From the NCBI GenBank assembly GCA_027579435.1, contig JANBPK010000348.1, forward strand, positions 1-10,578: 10,578 nucleotides of DNA. Direction: 5' to 3'. Below, piece after piece: positions 1 through 10,200 of the stretch (position 1 is its first letter; every line of letters begins with the position of its first letter). Below the pieces are notes generated by a model. It had not been told where the DNA came from and ran no database searches. It saw only the letters and a list, made by a program, of their open reading frames with translations. Source of the DNA: Candolleomyces eurysporus. Its lineage: Eukaryota > Basidiomycota > Agaricomycetes > Agaricales > Psathyrellaceae. The position numbers and the translations under genes were made by a program.

Positions 1-3000
1 GCGCCGCAGGGGTCGAGGTGCCGCATCGTTGAAGGCGGGAACTGGTGGGAGAATGCGATGCTTAGGAGGTGCAGGCGCCGCTTGCTGTGGCGGAGGTGGA
101 GGTGGCATAGGCTTAGCAGCATGAGCGCGGTCGGCAGCTTCTAGAGTCTTGTTGATGATCATCCACTCTGTAAAAGGAGTCAGGAAAAACATCAGGATGA
201 CCAAGGCAAATACTCACGTTTCTCGAAGAAGGTTTCCAAAGCAATCGCCTCATTATGCACATAGCTGTCAATCATGTTATACAACTTCGCGTTGGCCACC
301 ATGAGCTTGAAATCAGCCTGGAAGGCGAAGCGATCTTTGTACAACCCCTCCTCCAATTTCGCACTCATGGTACTGAGATCCATAGGATCCTTGATGACGT
401 CGAAGTAGCTGAATATAACAAGTCAGTTAGACCCCCTCGACAAATATTGACCACTCACTTTGGTGCATGATCGCGAATGGGATCTACGGGTTGGAGGAAC
501 AAAGCAGCATGCTTGTTTGTCTTCAGTTTCTTCAGAGCGCTCTTGCAAGCCTTGTAGTCCTGAACGGACATGCCTGCCGTTTGAGGTTTGGGCATCGAGA
601 CTGGTTTCGATGATGTTGCTGCTGGCTTGCTAGGCTTGGCCTTATTAGCCTTAGGCGCAGGGACGGGAGGTGCTGAAGGGGCAGGGGCAGGAGGCGCGGC
701 GAACGAAACACCTCTCTTGACGGGCTCGGGCGTGATATGTATTGAAGGATTCCTGGGAGAACTGATGGTAGGGGTTCCCGGGAGCTTCAACTTCGTCGTA
801 GAAGGAGCAGGTGGAACTTTGGTGGGAGGTCCACCAGTCTTTACCAGTCGAGGTGCTTTGACGACCGCCTTGACCGGTGGGGGTTGGGGAGGAGTCTCGA
901 TGATGGGGGTACTTGGGATGTGGATCTTGACCGTCGGTGGTGCCTCCTCGACAGGGCGAATGAGAAGGTCCGCCAATTTCAGTAAACACCATCGCACTTC
1001 ATGGTCAGCATCAGGCAACCTATCCAAGATTGTCAGAGGTTTGGCCATGAGCTACCAAGGTGAAGCACATACAAAACGATTGGCATGAGGAATTCCCTGA
1101 TGACCTCATTTTTTCCAAGTTCCCTATCCTTTCGAAGGATTTTCAGCCACGAATCGAGCTCACTCTTCTTGGATTCCTTGACTTTCTCGTTTCCATTGCC
1201 GTCCTCCTCGATAAGAAGGCTCTCCGACTCCTTGATAGCTGCTTTCATCTCTCCCATCTGGGCCAAAATCGCCAAGCTATAGCAAGCACTCTTTGCAACG
1301 TGTCGACGGACCGCGCGCGATGGATCGTTCGCCATAACAGCGAAGACGTATCTCATAATTTGAGGAGCATACCACTTAGTCAAGAAAAGTCCATCGAATG
1401 CGGCTATCCGGACCTGGGAATAATTCCCGAGTCGGGCCAGCGGGAAGAATGTCTTAGGATGGTTAGGAACCAAGTTCGCGACGCCAAGGGCCATATAAAA
1501 CTAGAGAAACAGATCAGATGGTACAAAACTCGTGGAGAATATTACTCACCTCCAAAGCTGCAGTCGTAACGACGTTCTGCGGGGAAGGAATCAGACGATC
1601 CATACTTCGATATCGATCCACCTCTATCCGGGTTTGCTTAATGAGCTCTAGATCTTCTTGGTTTGGTTCAACGCGAGTCTCAGCGGGGGCAAGTTCCCCG
1701 CGCTCTGGAGGCGCCGTAGAGACAATGGCGAAAGATGCTGCTGCGATAATAGTGCAGATGTAATAGCCATCGGAGTACTGGGAAAATGAGATCAGAGTCA
1801 CAGCTATGGATTAAAAGAACTTACAGGGTTGGCAGTATTGTCGTTATAGCGCAATTGGTCTATAAGGAACTGACGGACAACACTGGGGGTGTTGCCATTC
1901 TCGAAACGTACTTGAGATATAGCAGTGATAAGAGACTGTCACCGGAAACTGAGTTAAATCCAAATGAACTTGAGCCATGAACCATACCTTGCGAACAAAG
2001 TATTCGGGGAGGTCGGAAAAGTCGTTGGGCTTCGGGACATACTTATGCGCGAACAAATCTTGTGCAGGGTCCTCAGGCTCGTAACAGTATCGAAGGAAGA
2101 GCTTGAACAAGTGGAACAACCCGAGGAAGTCTAGACGCCGAATCGCGACCTGGATAGAAATAGAGGCGGTCAGAAAAAGGGTTCCGGACGCTTTCCGAGC
2201 GTAATAATAAATACGAACCTGGACAAGCGCCAGAGCTGCCTCACATCGCACCCTGTAATAGTAATTCGTCACGAGAACGGCCTTCGTGAGGGTACTGGAT
2301 ACGATTGCGGTTGGTTTCTCAGCGAGTGCATCGATAGCCTAGCAAACATTAAACACGCGAAAACATTCATACGGAAGGATACACGCACCTCCAACTGAGC
2401 GACGACGTCACGGTCCCGTTGAAGTTGAGAAACCCACATGAAGTCGGGTTGCTCAAACTTTGAGCTCGCGATCCACTCGAAGTCGGCATCAATGCGAATC
2501 CACTCGTAGGTCGCCCCACTCATCGTCGCCTCGTCTTCTTCTGTCCAATCGGCCACCTTCCAGATCTCGCGTTCCTCTTCTTTCTCCCAGATCTCGAGCC
2601 CGAAGCCCATATCAATCATTCCCATGGCTTCAGCAGCCTCGACGTCTCCTTCCGCCGCCGCCTGCGCCGCTGCTTGTCGAGCGAGGTAGCGTTTGGTATT
2701 ACGGCGAACACGCTTGTACTTCGTGTTGAATGGGACTTCGTAACGCTTGAATGGACTGCGAATGTCGAGTACGTGTTCGTATGGGGTGCCATCAGCTTCA
2801 TGGATACGAATCGTCATCTGGCCCTAAAGAATAGCATGTTGTCAGCACAAACCGTCCTTTTTATCCGAGAGAATTTTCATACCTCGAAGAATTGTACAGG
2901 CTTGAAGAGGGCTTTGGAGATCTCGTTACCCTCCATCGCAGTGTACGCTGGACAATCTTGACGCATAGTGATTTCGACCGCCATTTTCTTACGGTTGAAA

Positions 3001-4985
3001 GAAGCCGAGAAACCAAATGATGGACAACCACTCCCGTATATCCACTGTTCGGCGAAGGTTCGCAGATCGACACCGCTCACCTTGCGACACGTCCTAAGGA
3101 AGGTGTGCGTCGACAAGGCATTGTTTTGCAGCTCTCCGCTAATGGCAGATAGAAAGACTTTGGGGAGAACTCTGCTGAGGCCGAGGGATGTCCCAGACTT
3201 TCCCAATTTTCTATCCAAAATATGCAAGACAAGTGGCGACTTCAGGTGGATGAAGGGAAGGGTGGCGGCATCAGGGGGGTCCAGGATTTGCGGCTGGCAA
3301 ATGGGAGGCATAGCTCCTATATCCCATTCTGTGACTCGTTGCATGTCTTTCTTCAGCTTGAACCGATAGTCGTTGTTTCCAAAGAGTTTTCGAAGGAACA
3401 AGCCATTGATGTAGAGGGAGAGGCCATTGATTAACCATAGATCCGACCATGTTTTGGGAATGATGTTGATCCCCGACCACTGGCACGCGAGGGCGTGACT
3501 GAGCGAATGTCGAGTTTCGATTGCCTGGTCAATGGCGTCTTCTCCGTGCAATAAATCCGAGCTGACAAGGGACAAAGTAGCGCTGTCGAAGCGAGGTGTT
3601 GGCATCTCGTCTACAAAGACCAGCTTGAAAGATCCGAAAGGGTAAGAGCCAAACTCGCTCGAATAGAAACTCATTGCGGATCGCAAAAACGATGTCGAGT
3701 TCGCAAGTTGCGACTCGAGTCCAGGCAAGCAGAACGCGTACATAGGGGTTTGGGATGATCCGGAAGCATCTTCAGAAGCACTGTCGTTGGGAATCTGAAA
3801 CAGATGGAAGGGGCCTGCGGCAAAGGCGATGTGCTGAACAGAGGTCAGGGTGGTCTGTGAGAATACAAAGATGGTTTTGTTCGAATTGTAGGGATGTGCC
3901 ACCTGAGAAGTGTCAGCTGCCAACGCCTAATAGGGCAAAGAAAGCAACCAAACCTGTTCGACAAACTCTCCGCTGCAGACCACGACAGTCGGAATACAAT
4001 CGGGAGATTCATCATCGTCATCGCTTGAAACGCGCTCTTCCAGATACCGAGGAACAACGAATTCGAACTCCCAAGTGCATTTTTCCCATAGGTTGTCGAG
4101 GCACGGCACCCAGCATCGTGCAGAGTCAGGGGATGAGGGCGTGGTATAGGCATGAGGCACCCGCTGGACCAAATGAGTCATGATACGAGATAGCGACAGT
4201 TGAGCGACTCACGTAAGGATAGGCATCGTTTGGAACCACGAATTCGAAGCCATCCACTGGGTTTCTAAGACTATACGCGATGTTGACAACGATGGGCGCG
4301 AACTCTGCAGTAGCCTGTGAGGCTGGGCCAGGAGTTTGAGGTTCGGGCGTCGCTGTGCATGATGTGAGTCAATATCAGCTGAATTGCTTAGGACGATACG
4401 TACCTTCATACACGATTCCATTCACTACAGAGGAGGCGCCAGACGTCCTCACAGGTAGTTCCCTTGGAAGGGCGATCGACAGCTCTCCTTCGTCGCACTC
4501 CTGCATTGCAGAATACAGCCTTCGCTTCAGTTCCGCGTGCTTGTGACAATCTGGGGCTTCCCCGGCTCCACCCATGGTGATGTTCGACAGCGGATCGTGG
4601 ATTGTGAACTCTGCTGGATGACCCCCAACGGTAACGGCTTGGATGGCTACAAAGGATTGAGGAAAGCTGACAGAAACGAGAGAAAACAAACATACTGCAT
4701 TGCCTGGAATGAATGTGCAACGTCCTCAGTTCACTACTGTTGGGTATGATGGTCATCTCAGTGTATCCCTGTTGCGAGTCAGTCAGCACATGTCCCCGAA
4801 ACTGCAGCAAAATGCCACTGACCCATAGAGTCCCCGAAAAGTCGATCTCTAAAACGACTTTTTGGTGATGCGTATATACGAAAACGATTGTCAGTAGGGC
4901 GGTACGAGAAAGGAGCCAGGAATGAGACTTATAGAGAGAATCCACGTCGAGAATGCTCGCGTTGCTGGAAGCCACGCGTGTCCAT
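1..4985 (-). CDS. TAF2: TFIID subunit TAF2 with C-terminal bromodomain (C-terminus cut by window)
   Basis: TAF2 is a TFIID subunit that contacts core promoter DNA around the initiator during Pol II initiation, in the nucleus. Exons, 5' to 3' on the minus strand: 4985-4933, 4871-4823, 4768-4696, 4646-4404, 4352-4213, 4163-3954, 3902-2883, 2823-2389, 2338-2219, 2149-1988, 1935-1825, 1777-1550, 1500-1073, 1019-459, 408-218, 167-1. All phases close, giving 1397 codons before the window edge. Residues 1 to about 600 are an M1-aminopeptidase-like fold (HHQKVVLEIDF, ARCWVPC, WSDLWLINGLSLY). The zinc site is lost: HALAC near 392 replaces HExxH, and N replaces the downstream Glu in the WLINGL segment, so it should be inactive, as is usual for TAF2. 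A HEAT-like region follows to about 1110 (ending DADHEVRWCLLKLADLLIRP), then a Pro/Lys-rich linker, then a bromodomain at about 1244-1350 and a proline-rich tail. The first exon depends on an AT-AC intron; without it no in-frame ATG exists. Family identity is firm; the N-terminal 18 residues are less so. Confidence 0.94.
142..562 (-). other. TAF2: Bromodomain-encoding segment of TAF2
   Basis: Spans the end of one exon, the whole of exon 408-218 and the start of the last exon. The translation shows a helix Z (CKSALKKLKTNKHAALFLQP), a ZA loop ending in NYFDVIKDPMDLSTM, helix B (FQADFKLMVANAKLYN) and helix C (HNEAIALETFFEKQW). The YN at the BC loop is the conserved acetyl-lysine-binding asparagine and the ZA tyrosine is present, so binding to acetylated histone tails is plausible. 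The yeast and animal TAF2 proteins I know lack this domain; in those lineages TAF1 or Bdf1 supplies TFIID bromodomains. The fusion is read directly through two introns (458-409 and 217-168) with consistent phase. Confidence 0.92.
4872..4932 (-). other. TAF2: Probable AT-AC (U2-type) intron in TAF2
   Basis: The 61-base stretch begins ATAAGT and ends TATATAC on the minus strand, with a CTACTGAC branch-like site about 18 bases before its end. Removing it joins ATG at 4985 (exon frame ending RRGFSL) to HHQKVVLEIDF in the correct phase (2 plus 1). No AG lies between 4927 and the conserved HQKV codons, so a GT-AG intron cannot make this join. The ATAAGT donor resembles the known U2-type AT-AC class rather than the U12 ATATCC class. 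This is an inference from frame and family alignment; no transcript data are available. Confidence 0.68.
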
Positions 4986-5173
4986 TGCGTACACGCCGCT
5001 GGGGGGAGTTGGGAAGACGATGTACTGCTAATACGAGATGGTATACGAAGGAAGACGGAGAATATGGGGAACGAGGTGGAGGTTGGCTGCGTCAGTCGGA
5101 GGCAGATGGTGGCAGCAAAGAGAGACCTCAGCGCTGCTTACGTAACTCTCCGTTTCATTCATCAACTTCCATC
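4986..5173. promoter_or_regulatory. Divergent TAF2/LTV1 promoter region
   Basis: These 188 bases separate the two divergently read start codons, so both core promoters and both 5' leaders must fit here or overlap the genes. No TATA box is obvious. A TTACGTAA palindrome lies at 5138-5145 and a TGCGTCA (bZIP-like half site) at 5088-5094. The LTV1 leader just before its ATG is pyrimidine-rich (5146-5173), which is common near fungal transcription starts. Shared control of a TFIID subunit and a ribosome assembly factor is an inference from geometry. Confidence 0.7.
5138..5145. promoter_or_regulatory. TTACGTAA palindrome, candidate Yap/Pap1-type bZIP site
   Basis: A perfect 8-base palindrome 28 bases upstream of the LTV1 ATG. 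TTACGTAA is the site recognised by fungal AP-1-like bZIP factors of the Yap/Pap1 group, which respond to oxidative stress. One 8-mer can occur by chance, so binding is only suggested. Confidence 0.4.
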
Positions 5174-7034
5174 ATGCCTCCCAAGTCAAAATCCATTTTT
5201 CGCCAGCCTGGGGCCAGGCATTTCCAGCTTGTCCATCGTTCCCAGAGAGATCCTCTCATAAATGACCCTGACGCCAGCCAGCACGTTCTCAAGGCCTTTG
5301 TTCGAGAGAACGACAAAAAGGTTCTATTTTTCATTGACATCTTATCGCAAAAACTAAACTTTGCACAGGGAAAATCTCGTGCGGATCTCGAGGAGTTGCT
5401 GGGCAACGAGCTAGCCTCGGATCCTTCTCTCTCAAAACTAGGAGAGGCCAGTCTGTATGGCATCTACTATGATGACTCGGAATACGACTACATGCAACAT
5501 CTACGGACTGTTGGCGTCCAGGAAGAGGGCGTAGATAGCATCCTGATCGAGGCACCATCGACCTCGAAAGGGAAGCGGCCCAAGAAAAATGATACCTTCG
5601 AGCTACCCCAAGAAGCTTTGCCCTCGACCTATGAATTACCGCGAACGTACGAGTCCCAGCAGGCGGTTCCAGAGAGCATCGCAGGCTTCCAGCCGGACAT
5701 GGACCCTCACCTTCGTCAGGTGCTGGAAGCCCTTGAAGACGACGCATTTGTTGATGACGGCCTCGAGGACGATTTCTTTGGGGAGTTGGTTGCGGATGGT
5801 GAACGCAATAGCGACGAAGACTTTGACTACGAATTTAGGGAGGAAGGTGTATCAAGCGATCAAGAGCTCGAAGAACCTTCAGCAGACTCCGAATCGACTT
5901 GGGAGGACCGATTCGCCCAATTCAAAAAGAAGCAGAAAGAGTCTGTGGCACAACATGACAGTGACGACGAATTTGCTTCTGAAGGAGGAGACACCATTGG
6001 CACTCTCCATACAATATCTGTCATTGGCGGAAAGAAAAGGCGAAGGAAGGGCGGGAGTGATGCTACGGGCTACAGTATGAGCAGCTCGTCTATGCAACGC
6101 CATCAGGGTCTCCAGACGCTCGACGAGCGATTCGACCTGGTACGTGTAGATCAAGCACCTCTATCGTTTGTACTTATCTCGCGTCTCCAGGTTATGATGA
6201 AACAATATGATAATGACGGAGACGACGATGAAGGGGAAGAGCCTCCTTCAGATGAAGACTCAGATGAAGCACCGGAGCTCATTACTTCGAGAGACGACTT
6301 CGATGGCATGGTGAACGAATTTTTGAACGACTATGAAATTCTAGGTCGGAAACTCAAACCCAAGCTCGAGGGTGAGAGTGGTGCCGAGAAACTCGAGACC
6401 ATGCGAAGAGCGATGGGCTTAGACGAACGCGTTCGCATCCAAGACGGGGAAGATAGTGATCCCGACGAATTGGAGTTCGTGGAAGAGGAGCCCAAAGAAA
6501 AATGGGATTGTGAGACGATTCTCAGTAAGTCTCTGTATCCCATTCCATGTGCATTTGTCTCAATCTTTCCAAGCAACATACAGTAACCTTGAAAACCATC
6601 CTCGCCTAATCCGGGCAAGGGATTCAAAGCCAGTGCCCAAGATTATCTTGGACCCTAGAACAGGAATGCCTGCTGTCGCAGAAAAGCCGCATCAAGGGAC
6701 TAGACGTGGTCCTGCTCTTCGCCCACCTCTGTCGAATTCAGAGAACAGCGACGAATCAGACTCTGACGACACCGCTCGAGGTATTGTCTACTCACGTCTT
6801 GTGATACCAGTATTGTTTATCTATCACTTAGGGAATCGGGGCCCTGCCGTTGGACGACCTCGCAACGAGAGCAAGGAAGAGAAGAAAGCGAGAAAGGCTG
6901 CCGCCAAGTCCCAGAAACAGGACCGAAAAGCTGAGAAAAGAGCAACGAAAGAAAGGTTCAATGTCGAGTTCAAGGACCAGAAAAAAAAGGTTGAAGAACA
7001 CCGAAGGTATTCGGGCAAAGAAGCTTTAGAGTAG
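5174..7034 (+). CDS. LTV1: Ribosome biogenesis factor LTV1 (40S assembly)
   Basis: LTV1 binds pre-40S particles with Enp1 and Rps3, guides maturation of the 40S head, and is released after casein kinase 1 (Hrr25) phosphorylation. Exons: 5174-5320, 5369-6139, 6191-6524, 6574-6780, 6832-7034, giving 553 residues. Diagnostic motifs: FQLVHRSQRDPL at 17-28, YGIYYDDSEYDYMQHL at 79-94, a long Asp/Glu-rich middle, GYSMSSSSMQR then DERFDL at 283-306, KEKWDCE at 408-414 followed after an intron by TTYSNLENHP, and a basic coiled-coil tail beginning PRNESKEEKKARK near 496. In the third intron the acceptor at 6573 was chosen because it restores TTYSNL. The first intron (5321-5368) is the weakest call, having donor GTTCTA; if retained it adds 16 hydrophobic residues in frame. 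The ATG at 5174 is preferred over upstream in-frame ATGs because the family starts shortly before this motif. The gene is divergent from TAF2. Confidence 0.95.
5321..5368 (+). other. LTV1: In-frame 48-base intron of LTV1 (weak donor)
   Basis: Begins GTTCTA and ends TTTGCACAG, with ACTAAAC upstream of the acceptor. Its translation (VLFFIDILSQKLNFAQ) is hydrophobic and sits in a charged region between VRENDKK and GKSRADLEELL, where LTV1 proteins have no such insert. The length divides by three and no stop occurs, so an open-frame scan would miss it. Confidence 0.65.
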
Positions 7035-7292
7035 ATTGTGATATACATACCATGTACAATGATCACACTACTGAACTATGTAGTCGAAAGATCTACGAAG
7101 CCCCTATTCGATGACGGTATCAAATAGCCGGGCAATTTAGCCACTGACGTTATAGCAACGCATGCGACCTGGAGACAAATCCGCCTCTAGGCCAAATTTA
7201 AGAATGACCCACACAGCCCCATCGATTCCCGCATCTCTCTCTCTTTTCTTATCACCACATAACTCTGCCAACAACAAATCCCGCAAGTAGCC
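7035..7292 (+). promoter_or_regulatory. Intergenic region: LTV1 3' end and Het-C promoter
   Basis: 258 bases without a supported gene. The upstream part should hold the LTV1 3' untranslated region and its polyadenylation site, but no clear AATAAA signal is visible. A pyrimidine tract at 7234-7250 (TCTCTCTCTCTTTTCTT), about 43 bases before the next ATG, looks like a fungal core promoter element. An A/T-rich ATTTAAGA lies near 7196-7203. The ATG at 7293 is in good context (GTAGCCATGG). Confidence 0.55.
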
Positions 7293-10200
7293 ATGGGCTA
7301 CAATTCAAATCTCGTCTCGACATTTCTCTTCATTGCAACGCTTTGTGTGTTGCTGCCTCAAGCGAGCGCTTTTGGTGCAGGTGATATCCCCGATTTCGCC
7401 TATCTGAACGGTCAGTCCCTTCAATGTCGCTAGTGGTATCCCCCCTCGTGAGCTCATCTTGACTCGAAACAGACAAGGCATTCCGTCATGGTGATATCGA
7501 AAGCGTCCTCGAGAAGCTCGCCAAGACTGCTACACGCACATCCATTGGCGGCTCTGGTATCATCGGAATCGCGACATCTGTGATCAAGGCAGCCACTGGA
7601 CCGTCCAAATTCTCCAAGAGCGATATCAAGAAGGTTTACTTTGTACGTATCCATAGCCCTCTCGCCATCGTACCGACGTCTCAAGTTCAGTCTGCAGGGA
7701 AATTGGTTGCGCGACTATTCGCAGGTGCGATTCCCGAGGCCCCACTGATGTTACTAGGCTATAATTATCTGACGTCACTCGGATGATTTTGACAGGCTAT
7801 GGATATTGCTGGGCTCACTAAACTCTCGGCTGACACCCTGGTGCTGATCGTTTCTGTTTTGGGTTTTATGGTGCGTGTATATGGTAGCCCGCACGCTTTG
7901 CTTTCTAAACCTCCTGCCAGACATTTGGTTTCACGACTCAGGAGTTCGAAATCACGCCTGATCGTCTTGGAGTATATCTACCGGTTGTAAGTGCCATGAT
8001 CTTGCTGGCATACCCGGAAGCCCAGGCTAATGTCGTCTCGACTTCAAGGAACATATCGATAATCCAAAGTGAGTACTCACGCGAGCCGCTAATAAGCTAT
8101 ACCTCGTCTAATCTTCTCCTCGCACAGAGGATATGCCGAAAAGGAAGGAGACGCACGTCGTTTCCATCCAAAGTTGCGGCCTCCAGTCGAAGCTAGGGAG
8201 CTGGAGATCGATCCTAATAATGGCATGAAGGTGCGACTCGGCCTAGTTTCCACATTTTGCAAGCTATAGCTAACTTGTCGAAAGAAATACATGGCCACTG
8301 AGAACCAAGGATGGGACACGTCTACCGCCTTCATCCGGCGTACCTTCCGTGCTTGCATTGAGGCAGGACGTCGGGCCAACGGTCAAGAGGGTGCTGAACT
8401 TTGGGAAGCGTATCGTCTCCTTGGCACTGGCTTGCATACCATGGAAGATCTTCTCGCCCACAGTAACTGGTGCGAGATCGCACTCAGGAAGATGGGGCAC
8501 CGTGAAGTTTTCTGCCACGTTGGCGATCGGGGTGAGTATGCAGAATACATTCTAGCCCACGATCTCAACTCTGACATCGTGTTATGCAGTTACTGTCAAT
8601 ACACCTAATGGCCCTGCGCCTCCTCTGGTGACTGGAACTTTCGGTGGAGCCGATTTCCTGCACTCCTTGCTGGGAGAGGCTGGAGAGTGAGTTGTTTGAC
8701 ACACCGCAGGCCAGGGCGCATCTAACCACTCCCTCAGTAAATTGAGCCAGGCCAGCGTCACCGAACTTAACAATAAGATGTCCCAGGCATGTTCTATCTC
8801 GCTGCTCTCTTTGCCACTCGGTTGTTAATATCAAGAAACAGGCACAGCTAAACGGCAACCCTAACTTCGGAGTACTCAAGAACATCTTGTCGAAGATCAT
8901 GGGTGGCGAAAGCAATGACAAGCTGAACCAGGGAGAACAAATGCAGCAACAAGCACAGGCATACCATTTTGACCCCAATAATTCCTGCCCTCCTGAGGTC
9001 ATGCAGCGCCTTGTGGAGCTTCTCAAGTGGCACGACGATGTCATGAGACAAATACTCAGGAAGATCGAGATGGTCCCCGGATTGGCTGGTATGCTTGAAG
9101 AGTTCTCTAATGCTCTCAATGCCTGTAAGCTCGAGTTCGATGTAGACCTTTGATATGCCCTGATTTCTGATGCTCTTGCGCTGCTAGATATCTACACTGT
9201 CTTGGCTCCCTACGTGACGGTAGGATACATCTCATCTTTTCGATCAATCGGCTTTCACTCACTTTTCTTCGCAGCCCCTCATGACGCAAGCCACCTCAGT
9301 TCTGGACGAGGGAAGCAAAGCCGTGATCGACAACCATGATCAATATGAAGTCTTCGACAACCCAAATGCGTCGGACCCATCGCACAGTTTGCTCTCTAAG
9401 GTGATTTCAGGCGACTAGCTTCGACTTATCTCCTTCCACTCAACATTATTGCCCACAGGATCACTTTGGCCTCATCTTGAACGAGCCTGCGGGAAAGATC
9501 GCCCAGCTCGTTGTAGAGTACAGCGTCAATCTTATTGTAGAGGTAGATTTGGATCCTCCCTGGTGCATCGTAAACTACTCACACTTGTCCGTATAGGCTT
9601 GGAGCAGCAACGACAACCCAGACCAAGTGATTAACCAGGTAAGATAACTGGTAACTCTCCCCTAAACGTATATGAGGCGCTGATTCCTTGCGCAGATTTT
9701 GGAAGCGTTCCACCACCCATACTACAATACTGGTCGCTCCCAGATCCAACACAAGATGTTCAACGAAATGGAGCGCTGGCTCGGAGGTTTGGGACCGGAT
9801 GACGCCAAGCTAACCATCGCAGCGTTGACCAAGGTGCGTAATACCGTACTGGCTTGCCATCTTGAATCAGAAATCTCACCCCATCTCACCTTGTAGGAAA
9901 GCGTTCGAGATCACAAGAACAAGCGACTTGGATCTGAAGATCAGAACTGGGATGAACCGGGATACGGAGGATGTGGACACAGCGCTCCATCCAAGCCCCA
10001 AAGCACAAAGCCGAATACAGCTGGTTACGCTGCCGGTAAGTACTTCTTTTCTCCAGTTTCAAGCAGTGCAATACTGAAGGTGAATTTCAGCAGGTGCAGG
10101 TGCTGCTGCTGCAGGTTACGCCGGTGGAAGACAGGACAACAGTGGATCTGGACGTCAAGATACCCAAGGGTATGGTGGTGGACGACAAGACAACTCTGGC

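Noticed and set aside
588..1088. 166-codon plus-strand open frame rich in Gly and Ala
   Set aside because: It is the complement of the proline-rich linker exon of TAF2, whose frame is fixed by family motifs and splice phases.
1060..1569. 169-codon plus-strand open frame
   Set aside because: It crosses TAF2 exons and an intron on the opposite strand and shows no recognisable domain.
3755..4183. 142-codon plus-strand open frame with many Arg residues
   Set aside because: Antisense shadow of TAF2 exons 6 and 7, with no domain.
4927..4936. TCTATAAG on the minus strand as a TATA box
   Set aside because: It lies inside the proposed AT-AC intron donor, and transcription starting below it would leave no in-frame ATG before HHQKV.
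4406..4975. Minus-strand frame apparently starting at 4975 as the TAF2 N-terminus
   Set aside because: The codon at 4975 is GTG, not ATG, and the stretch reads through two TAF2 introns. The AT-AC model gives a true ATG and correct family motifs.
5028..5158. Alternative TAF2 start: ATG at 5158 with a GTAAGC donor at 5141 and acceptors at 5028 or 4965
   Set aside because: Phase would fit, but the intron would be 114-177 bases, longer than any other here, the start would lie 15 bases from the LTV1 ATG, and the resulting N-terminus keeps an unlikely hydrophobic stretch before HHQKV. Kept only as a fallback.
8565..9119. 184-codon minus-strand open frame with Cys/Leu-rich stretches
   Set aside because: Antisense shadow of Het-C exons and introns; the plus-strand frame carries the family motifs.
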